Source of the DNA: Vicinamibacterales bacterium | GTDB lineage: Bacteria > Acidobacteriota > Vicinamibacteria > Vicinamibacterales > 2-12-FULL-66-21 | Assembly: GCA_035699745.1 (NCBI GenBank) | Contig: DASSPH010000072.1 | Location: forward strand, 62,001-126,000 | Length of the DNA: 64,000 nucleotides | Direction of reading: 5' to 3' | Shown: positions 32,908-49,855 of the stretch, one piece after another | Layout of the letters: each line of letters starts with the position of its first letter | Numbering within the stretch: position 1 is the first letter of the stretch | Translations under genes and position numbers: made by a program | The notes under the pieces: generated by a model | Database searches by the model: none | What the model saw: only the letters and a program-made list of their open reading frames with translations | What the model was told of the DNA's origin: nothing

Positions 32908-35265
32908 ATGAAGCAGGAAGCCGCGGCGTCGTTCGGCGGGCGGCTCAAGTCCCTCCGCGAGGCGGCCGGCTTCACGCAGGAGGAGCTCGCCACGATTGCG
33001 GGGCTCTCGGTTCACGCCGTGAGCGCGCTGGAACGAGGCGAACGGCGCCGGCCTCACGTCGAGACCGTGCGCGCGCTGTCCACGGCGCTGGACCTCACCG
33101 GCGCGGGGCGCGACGCGTTCGTCGGAAGCGCCCGCTCATCTCCTCAGGCGACGGCGGTCGACGAGCTGACCGGCGTCCTGCTGCCCGCGCCGCTCACTCC
33201 GCTCGTCGGCCGGGAGGCGGACGTGCGGACGCTGCGCCAGTGGCTGGCCGATCCGGCCGGCCGCCTGATCACGCTCGCCGGCCCGGCAGGCGTCGGCAAG
33301 ACCCGGCTGGCACTGGAACTCGCCCGCGCCGTGATGCAGGACGGCTCGACGCGCGTGCGCTTCGTGTCGCTGGCGGTCATTCGCGATCCGTCCCTGGTCG
33401 CGGCGGCGATCGCCGAGTCGCTCGGGCTGGTGGATGTGACCGCCCTCGACCTGCCTCGCCGCCTCCGCGTGGCGTTTCAGGATCACGCGACGCTGCTGGT
33501 GCTCGACAACTTCGAGCACGTGCTCGAGACGGCGCCGGTCATCGCGGACCTTCTGACGTCGGTCGCGTCCCTGCGCGTGCTCGCCACCAGCCGCGCGCCG
33601 CTGCGGCTGCGCGGCGAGCGCGTGCACGCCGTGGAGCCTCTCGAGTTGGAGCCGGGCGCCGAAGCCATGGCGCCTGCCGATCTGGCGCGGACTCCGGCGG
33701 TGCGTCTCTTCCTCGATCGGATTCAGGACGTCCAGCCCGAGTTCCGCCTCACCTCCGCGAACGCGGCAGCCGTGGCGGGAATCTGCCGGCGGCTCGATGC
33801 GCTGCCGCTTGCGCTCGAACTGGCCGCGCCGTGGATGAAGGTGCTGACCGCCGACGGTCTGCTCCGCCGGCTCGAACAGGACGTCCTGCCGTCCGACGGC
33901 GGCCGCCGCGACCTCCCGGAACGGCAGCAGACGATGAACGCGACCGTCGCGTGGAGCTATCAGCTCCTCGGCGCGGAGCAGCGGCACGCCTTCCGCCGCT
34001 TCGGCGCGCTGCCCGGCGTGTTCCCGATCGCGGCGGCCGCCGCCGTCCTCTCCGGCCGCGACGCCGCCGCCGACGGCACCGACGCCGCGCTGCGCGCGGC
34101 GGCTGACCTCTTCGACATGAACCTTCTGCTCCGCGCCGAGACGGCGGCGGTGGGCCGGCCGCTGTTCCGCATGCTGGAAACCGTCCGGGCGTACGCGGCG
34201 GTCGAGCTCGCCGCGTCCGGCGAGCGCGATGAGGCCATGGAAGGGCTCGTGCGGTTTTGCACCGACGAGGCCTCGCTGGCGATCGCCGGACTGGTCGGAC
34301 TCGACGAGGTCGAATGGCTCGATCGCACGCGTGAGAACCTCGCCAGCTTCCGCGCCGCCCTGACGTGGCTCGTCGAGCACGACCGCGCCGCCGACGCCGC
34401 CGGGATCGCGTGGGGGTTGACGCTCTTCTGGGTCATCCGGGGGCACGCCGCGGAAGGTCTCCGCTGGTACGAGCAGATTCTGAATCTGCCGTCGCTGCTT
34501 CCCGGCGCCGCGTCGAGGGCGCACCTTGGCGCGTCGGCCATGCTGTACACGCAGGGGGAACTCGGGCAGGCACGGACGCGGGTCCGGCGCGGCATCGCGC
34601 TCGCCGAGCGCATCGGCGACGGCGAAGCCGTGGTGCAGGCCGAGTGGTTGTTCGGGTACATCGAACACGCGGCGGGCAATCTGGACGCCGCGCGCGAGTG
34701 GTTCGAGCGGGCGCGTGAGGGATTCAAGGCGGCGGCCGCGTCGTGGGGCACCGGAGATGCGCTCACCGGCATGGCGTGGGTGGCGCTGGCGGCCGGTGAC
34801 AACGACGAAGCCGAACGCCTGCTCGGTGACGCGTCGGCCTCGCTGCACGACGCCGGCCCGTGGTTCCTCTCGCTCTGGCTTTACATCCGCGCCGTCCTGG
34901 CGGTGCGCCGCGGCAACGCCGACGAGGCGATCGCGCTGCTGCGGGAGAGCCTCCACGGCATCCGCGAGCTTCACGACAACTTCGCCTACGCGTATGCGCT
35001 GGTCCCGCTCGCGGCGGCGGCCTCCCTGGAGGGGGATGACGGCTGGGTGGCGAAGATTCTCGGCACGCGCGACGCGCTGAGCGAAGGCATGGGGCCGACG
35101 ATCGTGGACAAGACGGTCGAGGATCTCCCCGCGCGGATCGAGCGCGAGGCGCGTACCCGGCTCGGTCCCGAGTCGTGGGCGGCGGCGTACGGCGCAGGAC
35201 GCAGGAGCTCGATCGATGCGGTGATCGGCGACATCGACGTCAAGCGTCAGCGGATGCCCGCCTAG
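32908..35265 (+). CDS. XRE-type regulator with NB-ARC/STAND ATPase and TPR domains
   Basis: 785 residues. An HTH-XRE domain is at ~8-66 (LKSLREAAGFTQEELATIAGLSVHAVSALERG). The NB-ARC-type ATPase has Walker A GPAGVGKT at 125-132, Walker B LLVLDNFEHV and RVLATSRAPL (sensor-like), then winged-helix and TPR-like repeats to the C-terminus (ADAAGIAWGLTLFW, AREWFERAREGFK). STAND proteins act as ligand-gated oligomeric switches, here probably a transcription activator. No cognate target is obvious, since the flanking genes are divergent or convergent. Annotating from the ATG at 32908 excludes 14 upstream codons. Confidence 0.9.
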   Translation: MKQEAAASFGGRLKSLREAAGFTQEELATIAGLSVHAVSALERGERRRPHVETVRALSTALDLTGAGRDAFVGSARSSPQATAVDELTGVLLPAPLTPLVGREADVRTLRQWLADPAGRLITLAGPAGVGKTRLALELARAVMQDGSTRVRFVSLAVIRDPSLVAAAIAESLGLVDVTALDLPRRLRVAFQDHATLLVLDNFEHVLETAPVIADLLTSVASLRVLATSRAPLRLRGERVHAVEPLELEPGAEAMAPADLARTPAVRLFLDRIQDVQPEFRLTSANAAAVAGICRRLDALPLALELAAPWMKVLTADGLLRRLEQDVLPSDGGRRDLPERQQTMNATVAWSYQLLGAEQRHAFRRFGALPGVFPIAAAAAVLSGRDAAADGTDAALRAAADLFDMNLLLRAETAAVGRPLFRMLETVRAYAAVELAASGERDEAMEGLVRFCTDEASLAIAGLVGLDEVEWLDRTRENLASFRAALTWLVEHDRAADAAGIAWGLTLFWVIRGHAAEGLRWYEQILNLPSLLPGAASRAHLGASAMLYTQGELGQARTRVRRGIALAERIGDGEAVVQAEWLFGYIEHAAGNLDAAREWFERAREGFKAAAASWGTGDALTGMAWVALAAGDNDEAERLLGDASASLHDAGPWFLSLWLYIRAVLAVRRGNADEAIALLRESLHGIRELHDNFAYAYALVPLAAAASLEGDDGWVAKILGTRDALSEGMGPTIVDKTVEDLPARIEREARTRLGPESWAAAYGAGRRSSIDAVIGDIDVKRQRMPA

Positions 35266-35309
35266 ACCGGATCGCGTCCCGCGCGTCCCGCGCCTCTGCG
35301 CTGTCGCAG

Positions 35310-40082
<4,773 letters not shown>

Positions 40083-40103
40083 GACTGCCCTCGAGGTACT
40101 CGA

Positions 40104-40346
40104 TCATCGTGTAGGTTCTCGCGGACGCCAGTCGGGACAGGACGTGCACGTCTCGACCGTCTCGAGCGGCCCGGTGTGCGCTGGATGACGGCAAGTCCAC
40201 GGCGCGTCCCACGCGCTGAGCCATTCCGGAAATGTCGTGTACAGAGTGGAGTCGCCCCAGCGGCAGGCCTGCGGAGCGTGCCTGGAGGACGCCGAGGCGT
40301 CGTGGAGCGGAGCGCCGGTCGACCAATCCATGGGAGTCTGCGCCAT
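40104..40346 (-). CDS. Small Cys/Trp-rich protein upstream of the oxidoreductase
   Basis: 80 residues from the ATG at 40346, behind GGGGAAGG. Cys28, Cys52, Cys67 and Cys70 (last two as CTSC) and five Trp (WGDST, FPEWLSAWDAPW) suggest a zinc or iron-sulfur knuckle. The stop is 21 bp before the oxidoreductase start, so the two are co-transcribed, with TATAAC at 40398-40403 as candidate -10. Not recognised. It may assemble or contact the oxidoreductase. Confidence 0.6.
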   Translation of the reverse strand: MAQTPMDWSTGAPLHDASASSRHAPQACRWGDSTLYTTFPEWLSAWDAPWTCRHPAHTGPLETVETCTSCPDWRPREPTR

Positions 40347-40490
40347 GGAACACCTTCCCCTGATCGATCCGAGTTTCTGTGACTTGTCGGTAAGTCCGTT
40401 ATACACCCGCGGCGGGCCCGGGGGCAAAGGATCGCTGCCGCGGCCGCGCGCGGGGCGGGTCACGGGAACATCAAGCAATTCCTGAACTTA

Positions 40491-40520
40491 TTGCCATCGC
40501 GGCGAGTCTGGCCTTATCCT
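40491..40520 (+). promoter_or_regulatory. Promoter TTGCCA-N18-TATCCT of the ECF sigma gene
   Basis: -35-like TTGCCA (40491-40496) and -10-like TATCCT (40515-40520), 12 nt before the ATG at 40533. Confidence 0.4.
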
Positions 40521-40532
40521 CGCTCGACGCTG

Positions 40533-41114
40533 ATGGCGGATGACACTCCCGCGCCCACCGATATCACCCGACTGCTGATCGCCTGGAGCGACGGCCGCCG
40601 GGAGGCGCTCGACGACCTCATGCCGATCGTCTACGCGGACCTGCGCCGGGTCGCGGCGGCCTACATGCGGCAGGAAGATGCCGGCCACGCGCTGCAGCCC
40701 ACCGCCCTGGTGCACGAAGCCTTCGTCCGCCTCGTGGATCAGAATCAGGTCCGGTGGCGCAATCGCGCCCACTTCTTCGGCGTCGCCGCCAACATGATGC
40801 GCCGGATTCTCGTCGACGACGCGCGGCGGCGGCGGGCGGAGAAGCGCGGCGGCGCCTGGGAGCGCGTGACCCTGACCGCCGAAGAGCCGATTGCGGAGGG
40901 CCACAAGGACATCGATGCGCTGGCCCTCGACGAAGCGCTCCGGCGGCTGGCGGTCATCGATCCGCGGCAGGAGCGGATCGTGGAGCTGCGCTACTTCGGC
41001 GGCCTGACGATCGATGAAGCGGCGGAGGTCCTGGGCATATCGGCGGCAACCCTCGTGCGGGAGTGGACGATCGCCAAAGCGTGGCTGCGGCGGGACCTCT
41101 CGCGCTCGCAGTGA
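40533..41114 (+). CDS. ECF-subfamily RNA polymerase sigma factor
   Basis: 193 residues from the ATG at 40533 (the frame is open 14 codons further). Region 2 is LMPIVYADLRRVAAAYMRQED, HALQPTALVHEAFVRLVDQ, WRNRAHFFGVAANMMRRILVDDARRRRA. Region 4 is LAVIDPRQERIVELRYFGGLTIDEAAEVLGISAATLVREWTIAKAWL. It is of the type often found near Ser/Thr kinases in Acidobacteriota and Planctomycetes. No anti-sigma gene is adjacent; a kinase gene converges 10 bp downstream, so control by phosphorylation is possible (inference). Confidence 0.92.
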   Translation: MADDTPAPTDITRLLIAWSDGRREALDDLMPIVYADLRRVAAAYMRQEDAGHALQPTALVHEAFVRLVDQNQVRWRNRAHFFGVAANMMRRILVDDARRRRAEKRGGAWERVTLTAEEPIAEGHKDIDALALDEALRRLAVIDPRQERIVELRYFGGLTIDEAAEVLGISAATLVREWTIAKAWLRRDLSRSQ

Positions 41115-41124
41115 GCGGGAGCGC

Positions 41125-44121
<2,997 letters not shown>

Positions 44122-44272
44122 GGGACTCCCGCGAAAGGCGCAGCATCCTAACAGTCCTCTCACGCGACGCGCAAATGCCGCGACGCCGTCAACGGCCTCG
44201 AGAGCTGCTCCACTACCTAACGCGCATTCCGGCGGGAAAATACCTCAGGGCCGGGTGTTGCGGGCGGCCAGG

Positions 44273-45589
44273 TCACTTCGGGGTGGGGCACGGACGGGTC
44301 AGCACGATGCGCAGCGACGCGGCCGCCGCCGGATCGACGGGCAGGGCGTCGGACATCGCCGCGACGCGCCCGTTGCAGTCGTACCCGGTGATCGTGTATC
44401 GCCGCCCTTCCCACCCGCGGACGCGAAACCGGCCGCGCGCGTCGGCGGAGGCGTTGGCGACCCCATGGCCCGCATCGACATCGTGGAGCAGGACGCCCCC
44501 CTCAACCGGTCGATCACCGGGACCGATGATGACGCCGGCGAACTGAACCTCGCGCGGCGGATCGGGATAGCGCAGCGCCAGCCGCACCGCCGGACCTCCA
44601 ACGCGGACGATCGCCGCGTCTTCCGGCCGCGCCGCCGCCGGATACCAGAACGGCATCCGCTTCGCGTCCCAACGCGGCTTGAAGTGCGTGCCGACGGCGA
44701 TCAGATAGTCGCCAGGCGGCAGTCCATCGAACGACCACGTCCCGTCCAGATGATTCACGTAGGTGAAGGTCATGCGGCCGGGCGACGGCGCACGCGTCGC
44801 CGGGTCGATCGCGTAGGCGTGAATCGTCACCGCGTTGAGCTCGCGGCTGCCGTCCGCCAGCGCGAGCGTGCCGTGCAGCGGCAGCCGCATCACGCCGATG
44901 TTCGCGTCGGCGTAGCAGGCGACCCGCACGACCGCATCATTGCCAGCAACGCGCTCGTAGCCTGGCGGCAGATCCGCGGTGACGCGGTAATCGCCCGGCG
45001 CGAGATTCCGGAAAACGAAATAGCCGTCGGCGTCGCTGACGGCGCGGCGGACGTCCGGGCCGCGCCGCGCGGTGACGGCGATTCGCGGCAGCGGCAGCAG
45101 GTCTGAACCGGGCGTGCCGTCGACACGCTGGCGCGACTCGGTGATCCGGCCGGCGAGTCGCGGAACCGTCACGCCGCGGCGGCGCTCGCGCAGCACGTCG
45201 ACCTCGTGCTGACGACCCGCCAGCTCGCTGGTGCGGCTGCACAAGCTGGCTTCGAGGCTGCCGCCAACGATGCGCGCGTAGACCAGATAGTCGCGTCCCG
45301 CGGCGAAGGAGGCGAGGCAGTTTCCGCCGTTTCCGCTGGGCAGCACAACCGGCCCGGTGATGGAGCCGTGCAGCACCTCCGCGACCGCGAACCGCGCCAT
45401 CGGATGGCGCGGATTGGCCGGATCGCGCGAGCCGGGCTGCAGGTCGACGACGCGCCCGATGAAGACGACGTCGGCGTTCTCGATCGCGGCGCAGGGATCA
45501 CCCGGCATGGCGCAGCTGCATGCCGACGCCGCGGCAGGCAGCGCGAGCGATGCCGCAGCCGTGGCGAGGGCGAGAGCCAGGGTCTTCAT
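44273..45589 (-). CDS. Secreted protein with NTR/TIMP-like and carboxypeptidase-regulatory-like domains
   Basis: 438 residues from the ATG at 45589; a GTG 21 nt upstream is in frame but adds nothing recognisable. The signal peptide is TLALALATAAASLALPAAASA. The domain right after the cleavage site has paired Cys (ACSCAMPGDPCAAIENADVVFIGRVV, GGNCLASFAAGRDYLVYA, LCSRTSEL), the pattern of NTR/TIMP-like modules. Then come several beta-sandwich repeats of the carboxypeptidase-regulatory type (GYFVFRNLAPGDYRVTADLPPGYE, GRFRVRGWEGRRYTI). Likely binds a surface or extracellular ligand. Unknown role. Confidence 0.78.
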   Translation of the reverse strand: MKTLALALATAAASLALPAAASACSCAMPGDPCAAIENADVVFIGRVVDLQPGSRDPANPRHPMARFAVAEVLHGSITGPVVLPSGNGGNCLASFAAGRDYLVYARIVGGSLEASLCSRTSELAGRQHEVDVLRERRRGVTVPRLAGRITESRQRVDGTPGSDLLPLPRIAVTARRGPDVRRAVSDADGYFVFRNLAPGDYRVTADLPPGYERVAGNDAVVRVACYADANIGVMRLPLHGTLALADGSRELNAVTIHAYAIDPATRAPSPGRMTFTYVNHLDGTWSFDGLPPGDYLIAVGTHFKPRWDAKRMPFWYPAAARPEDAAIVRVGGPAVRLALRYPDPPREVQFAGVIIGPGDRPVEGGVLLHDVDAGHGVANASADARGRFRVRGWEGRRYTITGYDCNGRVAAMSDALPVDPAAAASLRIVLTRPCPTPK

Positions 45590-45636
45590 GGCGTTCGTCA
45601 ATTTAGACACCGCGAGGAAGTGGTTGGCCTCGGAGC

Positions 45637-48585
45637 CTACCGCAGCACGACGGGGCCGAAGTACTTGTCCAGCCAGGCGAGCGTTTCCGTCATCCTCTCG
45701 CCTCTCGGCAGATTGTGGCTGGTGTCGTACAGCACCCGCCGCTTGTGGGATGCGGGGGCGCCGATCAGGTCGAACATGACCTGCTGCGAGGTATCAGCGG
45801 GGAAGAAGAAGTCGTACCGGCCGTTCAGCATCAGGGTCGGCACCCGCACCCGGGGCGCGAAGTTGACCGCGTCGGCTTCCGGCCGCGGCTGCTGGTGATA
45901 GAACCCGCCGACGTGGAAGATGGCGAGCTTGAACCGCGGTTCGGTCGCCACCATGATCGTTCCCATCGCGGCGCCCCAGCTTCGGCCGAGGTAGCCGATT
46001 CGGTCGGGCATGATGTCGGGCCGGCTCTGAAGGTAATCGACCGTGCGTTGAACGTCCTTCGACCACATCACGACGTGATCGCGGAAGAACGTACTCGAAT
46101 TCGGGAAGTCTGAGATCAGATCGTCGCGCCGCTCGTGCGTGCTCTTCAGCACCGGCAACACCATCACCCGGCCGCTCCCGACGACGAACTCGGCGAGGTC
46201 CAGCATGCCCGCAACACCGTCGCGGCTCGACGGCTGATGAATCGCGGTGATGCCCGGGTAATAGACCAGGGCCTGGTAGGGCGGCCTGGCACGCTTCGGA
46301 ATGAGAACGGAGAGCGCGAGCCGCTCGCCGCCATAGGCGGCGTTGACTGTCACCGTCTCCACCCGCCAGTCGCGAGCCGAGTCGTCCGTCGACTCGAGCT
46401 TCGGCTCCAGCTCGCCTCGGTCGTACGAATAGAGGCTGGCATAGGCGCGAAACACCTGGTCGGTGACCGGCCGGGCGCGGCTGAAGTCGCGGAAGTAGAA
46501 CTCGACCGGCCGCGCCGCTTCGGCGCCCGACGGCAGGTCCGCGGCGAGCTTCACGGTACGAAAGCCGAGCGATGGTTCCCGCTCCCACGGCAAGCGCGCG
46601 TCGGCATCATTGAAGAAGTACGCAGGGTCGTTCCAGCCGCCGCCGAGCGTATAGCGGCGCCCGCCCCCGGCCTCGTTCCAGCACCACTCCTTGACGTTGC
46701 CGGCGAGATCGAACGTGCCGAAGCGGCTCTGCGCGTTCGAGGCACCCACCCGCAGAGGACCGCTGGCCTGGAACCGTCCGAGTTGCAGGAGCACCTGGCT
46801 CGTGCCTCTCCGATCGGCGGCGACGCTCCAGTGGAAGATCGTCGGCAGCGTTCTACCCGCGAAGTTCGCGTACGCGGCGGCTTCGTACCAGCTCACCCCG
46901 CCCACCGGTTCCTCTTCCTTGCCGCTGCCGAACGTGCCCAGTTCCCACGTGCTTGGACCAGGCCGCCCGGTTCGATCGCGCAGGAGATCCACGGCCGCTT
47001 CCCAGCGCAGCTCCCTGCCGTCCTTGACGAAGGGCATCGTCCAGTAACGGCGATCGGCGTAGCCGCCGGCGTCGACGAACGCCTTGTACTGGCGATTGGT
47101 CACCTCGTAGCGGTCGATCCAGAAATCATTGAGCTCGATGGCGGGTACGTGCTCGAGCCCTGCGATGCCCAGCAGCTGCGGGCCGCGCGGCGACGCGCGG
47201 ACCATCCCGGCCGGAATGCGATCGGGGGGCTCCATCACATACGTGTGCGGCACCTCCGGGGCACGGGTCCTGACCGTGACGTAAGGCGGCAGCAGCCCCA
47301 CGTCGTTGATCGTCGCAAAACCGGCGTGGACGATCTGCCATTCCTGCAGGCCGCGCGGAATGACCGCGTTGCGCACCGGCGTCGAGCCGAGTCGACGCCA
47401 CGGGTCCCTGCTCCCGTAGTCGCGATGGAACACGTCGCTTCCCTGCGGGGTCGAGTCGATGTCGATGCGGCGGCTCACGCGCTGCACCGCGGCCGCCAGC
47501 TCGGGATCGCCGGCCAGCAGCGGCTCGGCCTCGCGGGAGAGATCCAGAGCGGCGGTGAACTGATCGGCGTTCGCCAGCGCCTGGATGCGCGGAAGTGCGA
47601 CATCGCGTGCCCACCGCACCCGGTCCCGGCGCTGCTGCCACCACCATCCCACACCCGCGGCCGCGATCATCAGGACGGCGATCGCACCACCGATCGCCGC
47701 CCGCCAGCGGCGCGGAATCGGCAGCGCGCGAACTCGGGCGCCGTCCGACTGCGCCGCCTGCCAGTCCACGATGCGGCCATGAATCTCGCGCGCGGTCAGC
47801 GATCGCCGGGCCCGATCCTTCTCCAGCGCGAGATCGACGATCTCCGCCAGCACCGAGGGCGTGTCCGGACGCAGCGTGTGCACCGGAACGGGCGTATCGG
47901 TGAGCACGGCCTGCATCGTGGCGAAGGGATTGCCCCCATCGAAAGGACGCCGGCCGGTCAGCAGCTCGTACAGCGAGACACCGAGCGCCCAGATGTCGGT
48001 GCGTTGATCGATCGGTTCGCCCCGCGCCTGCTCCGGCGACATGTAGGCGACCGTCCCCGCGGTGGTCCCCACCGCCGTCAGCCGTGACGCCGTCTCGTCC
48101 AGGCCGCGCGGATCGTCAATCGTCGCCAGGCCGAAATCGAGAATCCGCAGGTGCCCGTCGGGGCCGACCATCATGTTCGCCGGCTTCAGATCGCGATGCA
48201 CGATGCCGCCCGCGTGCGCAGCGGCCAGCCCCGCGGCGGCCTGCGCGGCGGCGGACGCGATTTCCCGAATCGGCAGCGTCCCGCGGGCAAGCCTCGCCTG
48301 GAGCGTCTCTCCCGCGCAGTACGCCATCACGATGACGGGAACGCCGTCGTGGTCCGCCACCTCGTGAATTGCCGCGATGTTGGGGTGATCGAGGGCACCG
48401 GCCGCGCGCGCCTCGCGCAGGACACGCCGGGACGACGACGGATCGGCGGTGGCGGTCAGGACCTTGAGCGCAACGTGCCGCGCGAGCTGCAGGTCCTCGG
48501 CCAGGTAGACGATCCCCATGCCTCCGGCGCCGAGCGGTTTGACGATGCGAAAGTGACCGATGACGGCACCGGCCTCGAACGTCAT
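45637..48585 (-). CDS. Ser/Thr kinase fused to SUMF1-like and alpha/beta-hydrolase domains
   Basis: 982 residues. Kinase at ~10-275: GAGGMGIVY, Lys41, HRDLKPANM (Asp132), DFG (Asp150), GTVAYMSPEQARG. TM helix at ~305-325 (AIGGAIAVLMIAAAGVGWWW). A formylglycine-generating-enzyme/SUMF1-like domain is at ~430-690 (IELNDFWIDRYEVTNRQYKAFVDAGGY, GGVSWYEAAAYANFAGRTLP, FGTFDLAGNVKEWCWNE, GFRTVKLA). An alpha/beta hydrolase is at ~720-982 with GRSWGAAMG nucleophile, GRYDFFFP acid and SHNLPRGE histidine. Three unlike activities in one chain suggest signal-dependent hydrolase or sensor function; the order is unusual. TATACT sits 8 nt before the ATG. Confidence 0.93.
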   Translation of the reverse strand: MTFEAGAVIGHFRIVKPLGAGGMGIVYLAEDLQLARHVALKVLTATADPSSSRRVLREARAAGALDHPNIAAIHEVADHDGVPVIVMAYCAGETLQARLARGTLPIREIASAAAQAAAGLAAAHAGGIVHRDLKPANMMVGPDGHLRILDFGLATIDDPRGLDETASRLTAVGTTAGTVAYMSPEQARGEPIDQRTDIWALGVSLYELLTGRRPFDGGNPFATMQAVLTDTPVPVHTLRPDTPSVLAEIVDLALEKDRARRSLTAREIHGRIVDWQAAQSDGARVRALPIPRRWRAAIGGAIAVLMIAAAGVGWWWQQRRDRVRWARDVALPRIQALANADQFTAALDLSREAEPLLAGDPELAAAVQRVSRRIDIDSTPQGSDVFHRDYGSRDPWRRLGSTPVRNAVIPRGLQEWQIVHAGFATINDVGLLPPYVTVRTRAPEVPHTYVMEPPDRIPAGMVRASPRGPQLLGIAGLEHVPAIELNDFWIDRYEVTNRQYKAFVDAGGYADRRYWTMPFVKDGRELRWEAAVDLLRDRTGRPGPSTWELGTFGSGKEEEPVGGVSWYEAAAYANFAGRTLPTIFHWSVAADRRGTSQVLLQLGRFQASGPLRVGASNAQSRFGTFDLAGNVKEWCWNEAGGGRRYTLGGGWNDPAYFFNDADARLPWEREPSLGFRTVKLAADLPSGAEAARPVEFYFRDFSRARPVTDQVFRAYASLYSYDRGELEPKLESTDDSARDWRVETVTVNAAYGGERLALSVLIPKRARPPYQALVYYPGITAIHQPSSRDGVAGMLDLAEFVVGSGRVMVLPVLKSTHERRDDLISDFPNSSTFFRDHVVMWSKDVQRTVDYLQSRPDIMPDRIGYLGRSWGAAMGTIMVATEPRFKLAIFHVGGFYHQQPRPEADAVNFAPRVRVPTLMLNGRYDFFFPADTSQQVMFDLIGAPASHKRRVLYDTSHNLPRGERMTETLAWLDKYFGPVVLR

Positions 48586-48593
48586 GGGCGCTG

Positions 48594-48599
48594 AGTATA
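48594..48599 (-). promoter_or_regulatory. -10 hexamer TATACT of the kinase-SUMF1-hydrolase gene
   Basis: Reverse-strand TATACT with an 8-nt spacer to the ATG at 48585. It implies a 2-nt leader. Confidence 0.5.
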
Positions 48600-48631
48600 C
48601 GCTCGAAGGAAGGCGGGCGCGGCCGCACCCA

Positions 48632-49855
48632 TCACGACTTCCCGGCGCGGTCCGCGTACTCCCACTCGTATGGCACCCCGGTGTCGCCGAGCACGAAGCG
48701 CACGAGATCGGCGAAGCTCGCCTCGGCGCGCACGTCGTTCGCCAGCAGCAGCACGCAGCGCCGGCCGCGCTCGAGGCAGACGAAACTGTTGGCGGTCTGA
48801 CCGTCGTGACCGCCTTTGTAGAAGCCGGGGCCCTGCGGTCCGTCGAACACGATGACGCCAAGGCCCGCCGCGAGGTCGCGCCGCTGTTCCGCCGGGGGGA
48901 GATACGGCGCGAAGTTGGGGAACTGGTGCGCCGTGCCGATGTGCAGGGACGGCTTGACCATCTCGGCACGCGCTCCCTTCGACAGGCCGTCGCCGCGCAC
49001 CAGCGCCGCGACGAACTTCGCGAAGTCGCCGATCGTGGTGTCCATCGAGCCGGCGACGCGCACGTTGGAGCGCTCGTCGTGCTCCTGGGGCTCCCCTTTG
49101 TCGTTCCAGCCATCCGCCAGATTCGGCCGGAAGTCTGCGCGCCACTGAAGGCTGGTGCGCGTCATGCCGAGCCGCACGAAGATGGCGTCGGTCAGTTGCT
49201 TGACGTCCAGGCCGAGCCCCTTGCTCCTGGCGCCCTGCTCGATGGTGAACTGCAGCAGGCTGAAGCCTTCGCCCGAGTAGCTGTAGCGCGAGCCGGGATC
49301 GAAGTGGATGCGGAGCTTCCGGTCGGGTTCGATGAACCAGAAGTTGTGGAAACCCGTGGAATGGGTCAGCGCCATGCGCGCGGTAATGGTGCGCCAGCGA
49401 TCGTCCGCCGCCAGATCGCGATAGGGACCGTACTTCGCCAGATGCGCCTCGCCTTCGCCGTAACTGATCAAGGGGCGTTCGAGGTAGCCGGCGAGCGGCG
49501 CGTCGAGATCCAGCCTGCCCTGGTCCACCAGGGTCAGCGCGGTGTAGGCCATCACCGTCTTGGTGAGCGACGCGCCGTACATGACCGTGTCGGTCTGAAG
49601 CGGATCCCCCTTGGCGTTGCGCGCGCCGTACGCCTGCACGTAGGTGACGCGCCCGTCATCGATCACCGCGATGGCGAGGCCGTTCGCGCGTGTCCCGGCC
49701 ATCGCGGCGCGCACGCGGGCATCGATCGCGGACGGATCGGGAAGGCACGCCTGCGACACGCCGCTCGCGAGCAGCAGCGCGAGGCAGCGCGCCGTGCGGC
49801 GGCTACGTGGTCCAGTTGCGACGGCCCACCTGCTCGATCGGCACGCAGCCGTCAT
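48632..49855 (-). CDS. Serine hydrolase of the beta-lactamase/PBP-like family
   Basis: 407 residues. The first ~35 residues form a long basic region plus hydrophobic CLALLLASGVSQA (export signal). The active site has SLTK (Ser-x-x-Lys), YSYSGEGF (Tyr-Ser motif of class C/esterase type) and GGHDGQ in place of KTG. This class contains esterases, D-aminopeptidases and PBP4-like proteins, so it need not hydrolyse beta-lactams. The ATG at 49855 makes a 53-nt overlap with the upstream dehydrogenase subunit, which is long but no other start codon is available in frame. Confidence 0.88.
   Translation of the reverse strand: MTAACRSSRWAVATGPRSRRTARCLALLLASGVSQACLPDPSAIDARVRAAMAGTRANGLAIAVIDDGRVTYVQAYGARNAKGDPLQTDTVMYGASLTKTVMAYTALTLVDQGRLDLDAPLAGYLERPLISYGEGEAHLAKYGPYRDLAADDRWRTITARMALTHSTGFHNFWFIEPDRKLRIHFDPGSRYSYSGEGFSLLQFTIEQGARSKGLGLDVKQLTDAIFVRLGMTRTSLQWRADFRPNLADGWNDKGEPQEHDERSNVRVAGSMDTTIGDFAKFVAALVRGDGLSKGARAEMVKPSLHIGTAHQFPNFAPYLPPAEQRRDLAAGLGVIVFDGPQGPGFYKGGHDGQTANSFVCLERGRRCVLLLANDVRAEASFADLVRFVLGDTGVPYEWEYADRAGKS

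Noticed and set aside
48632-49855. Antibiotic-resistance beta-lactamase linked to the BlaI pair
   Set aside because: The motifs (SLTK, YSYSG, GGHDGQ) fit the broad serine-hydrolase/esterase group, the gene is 34 kb from the BlaI pair, and no matching operator is present.
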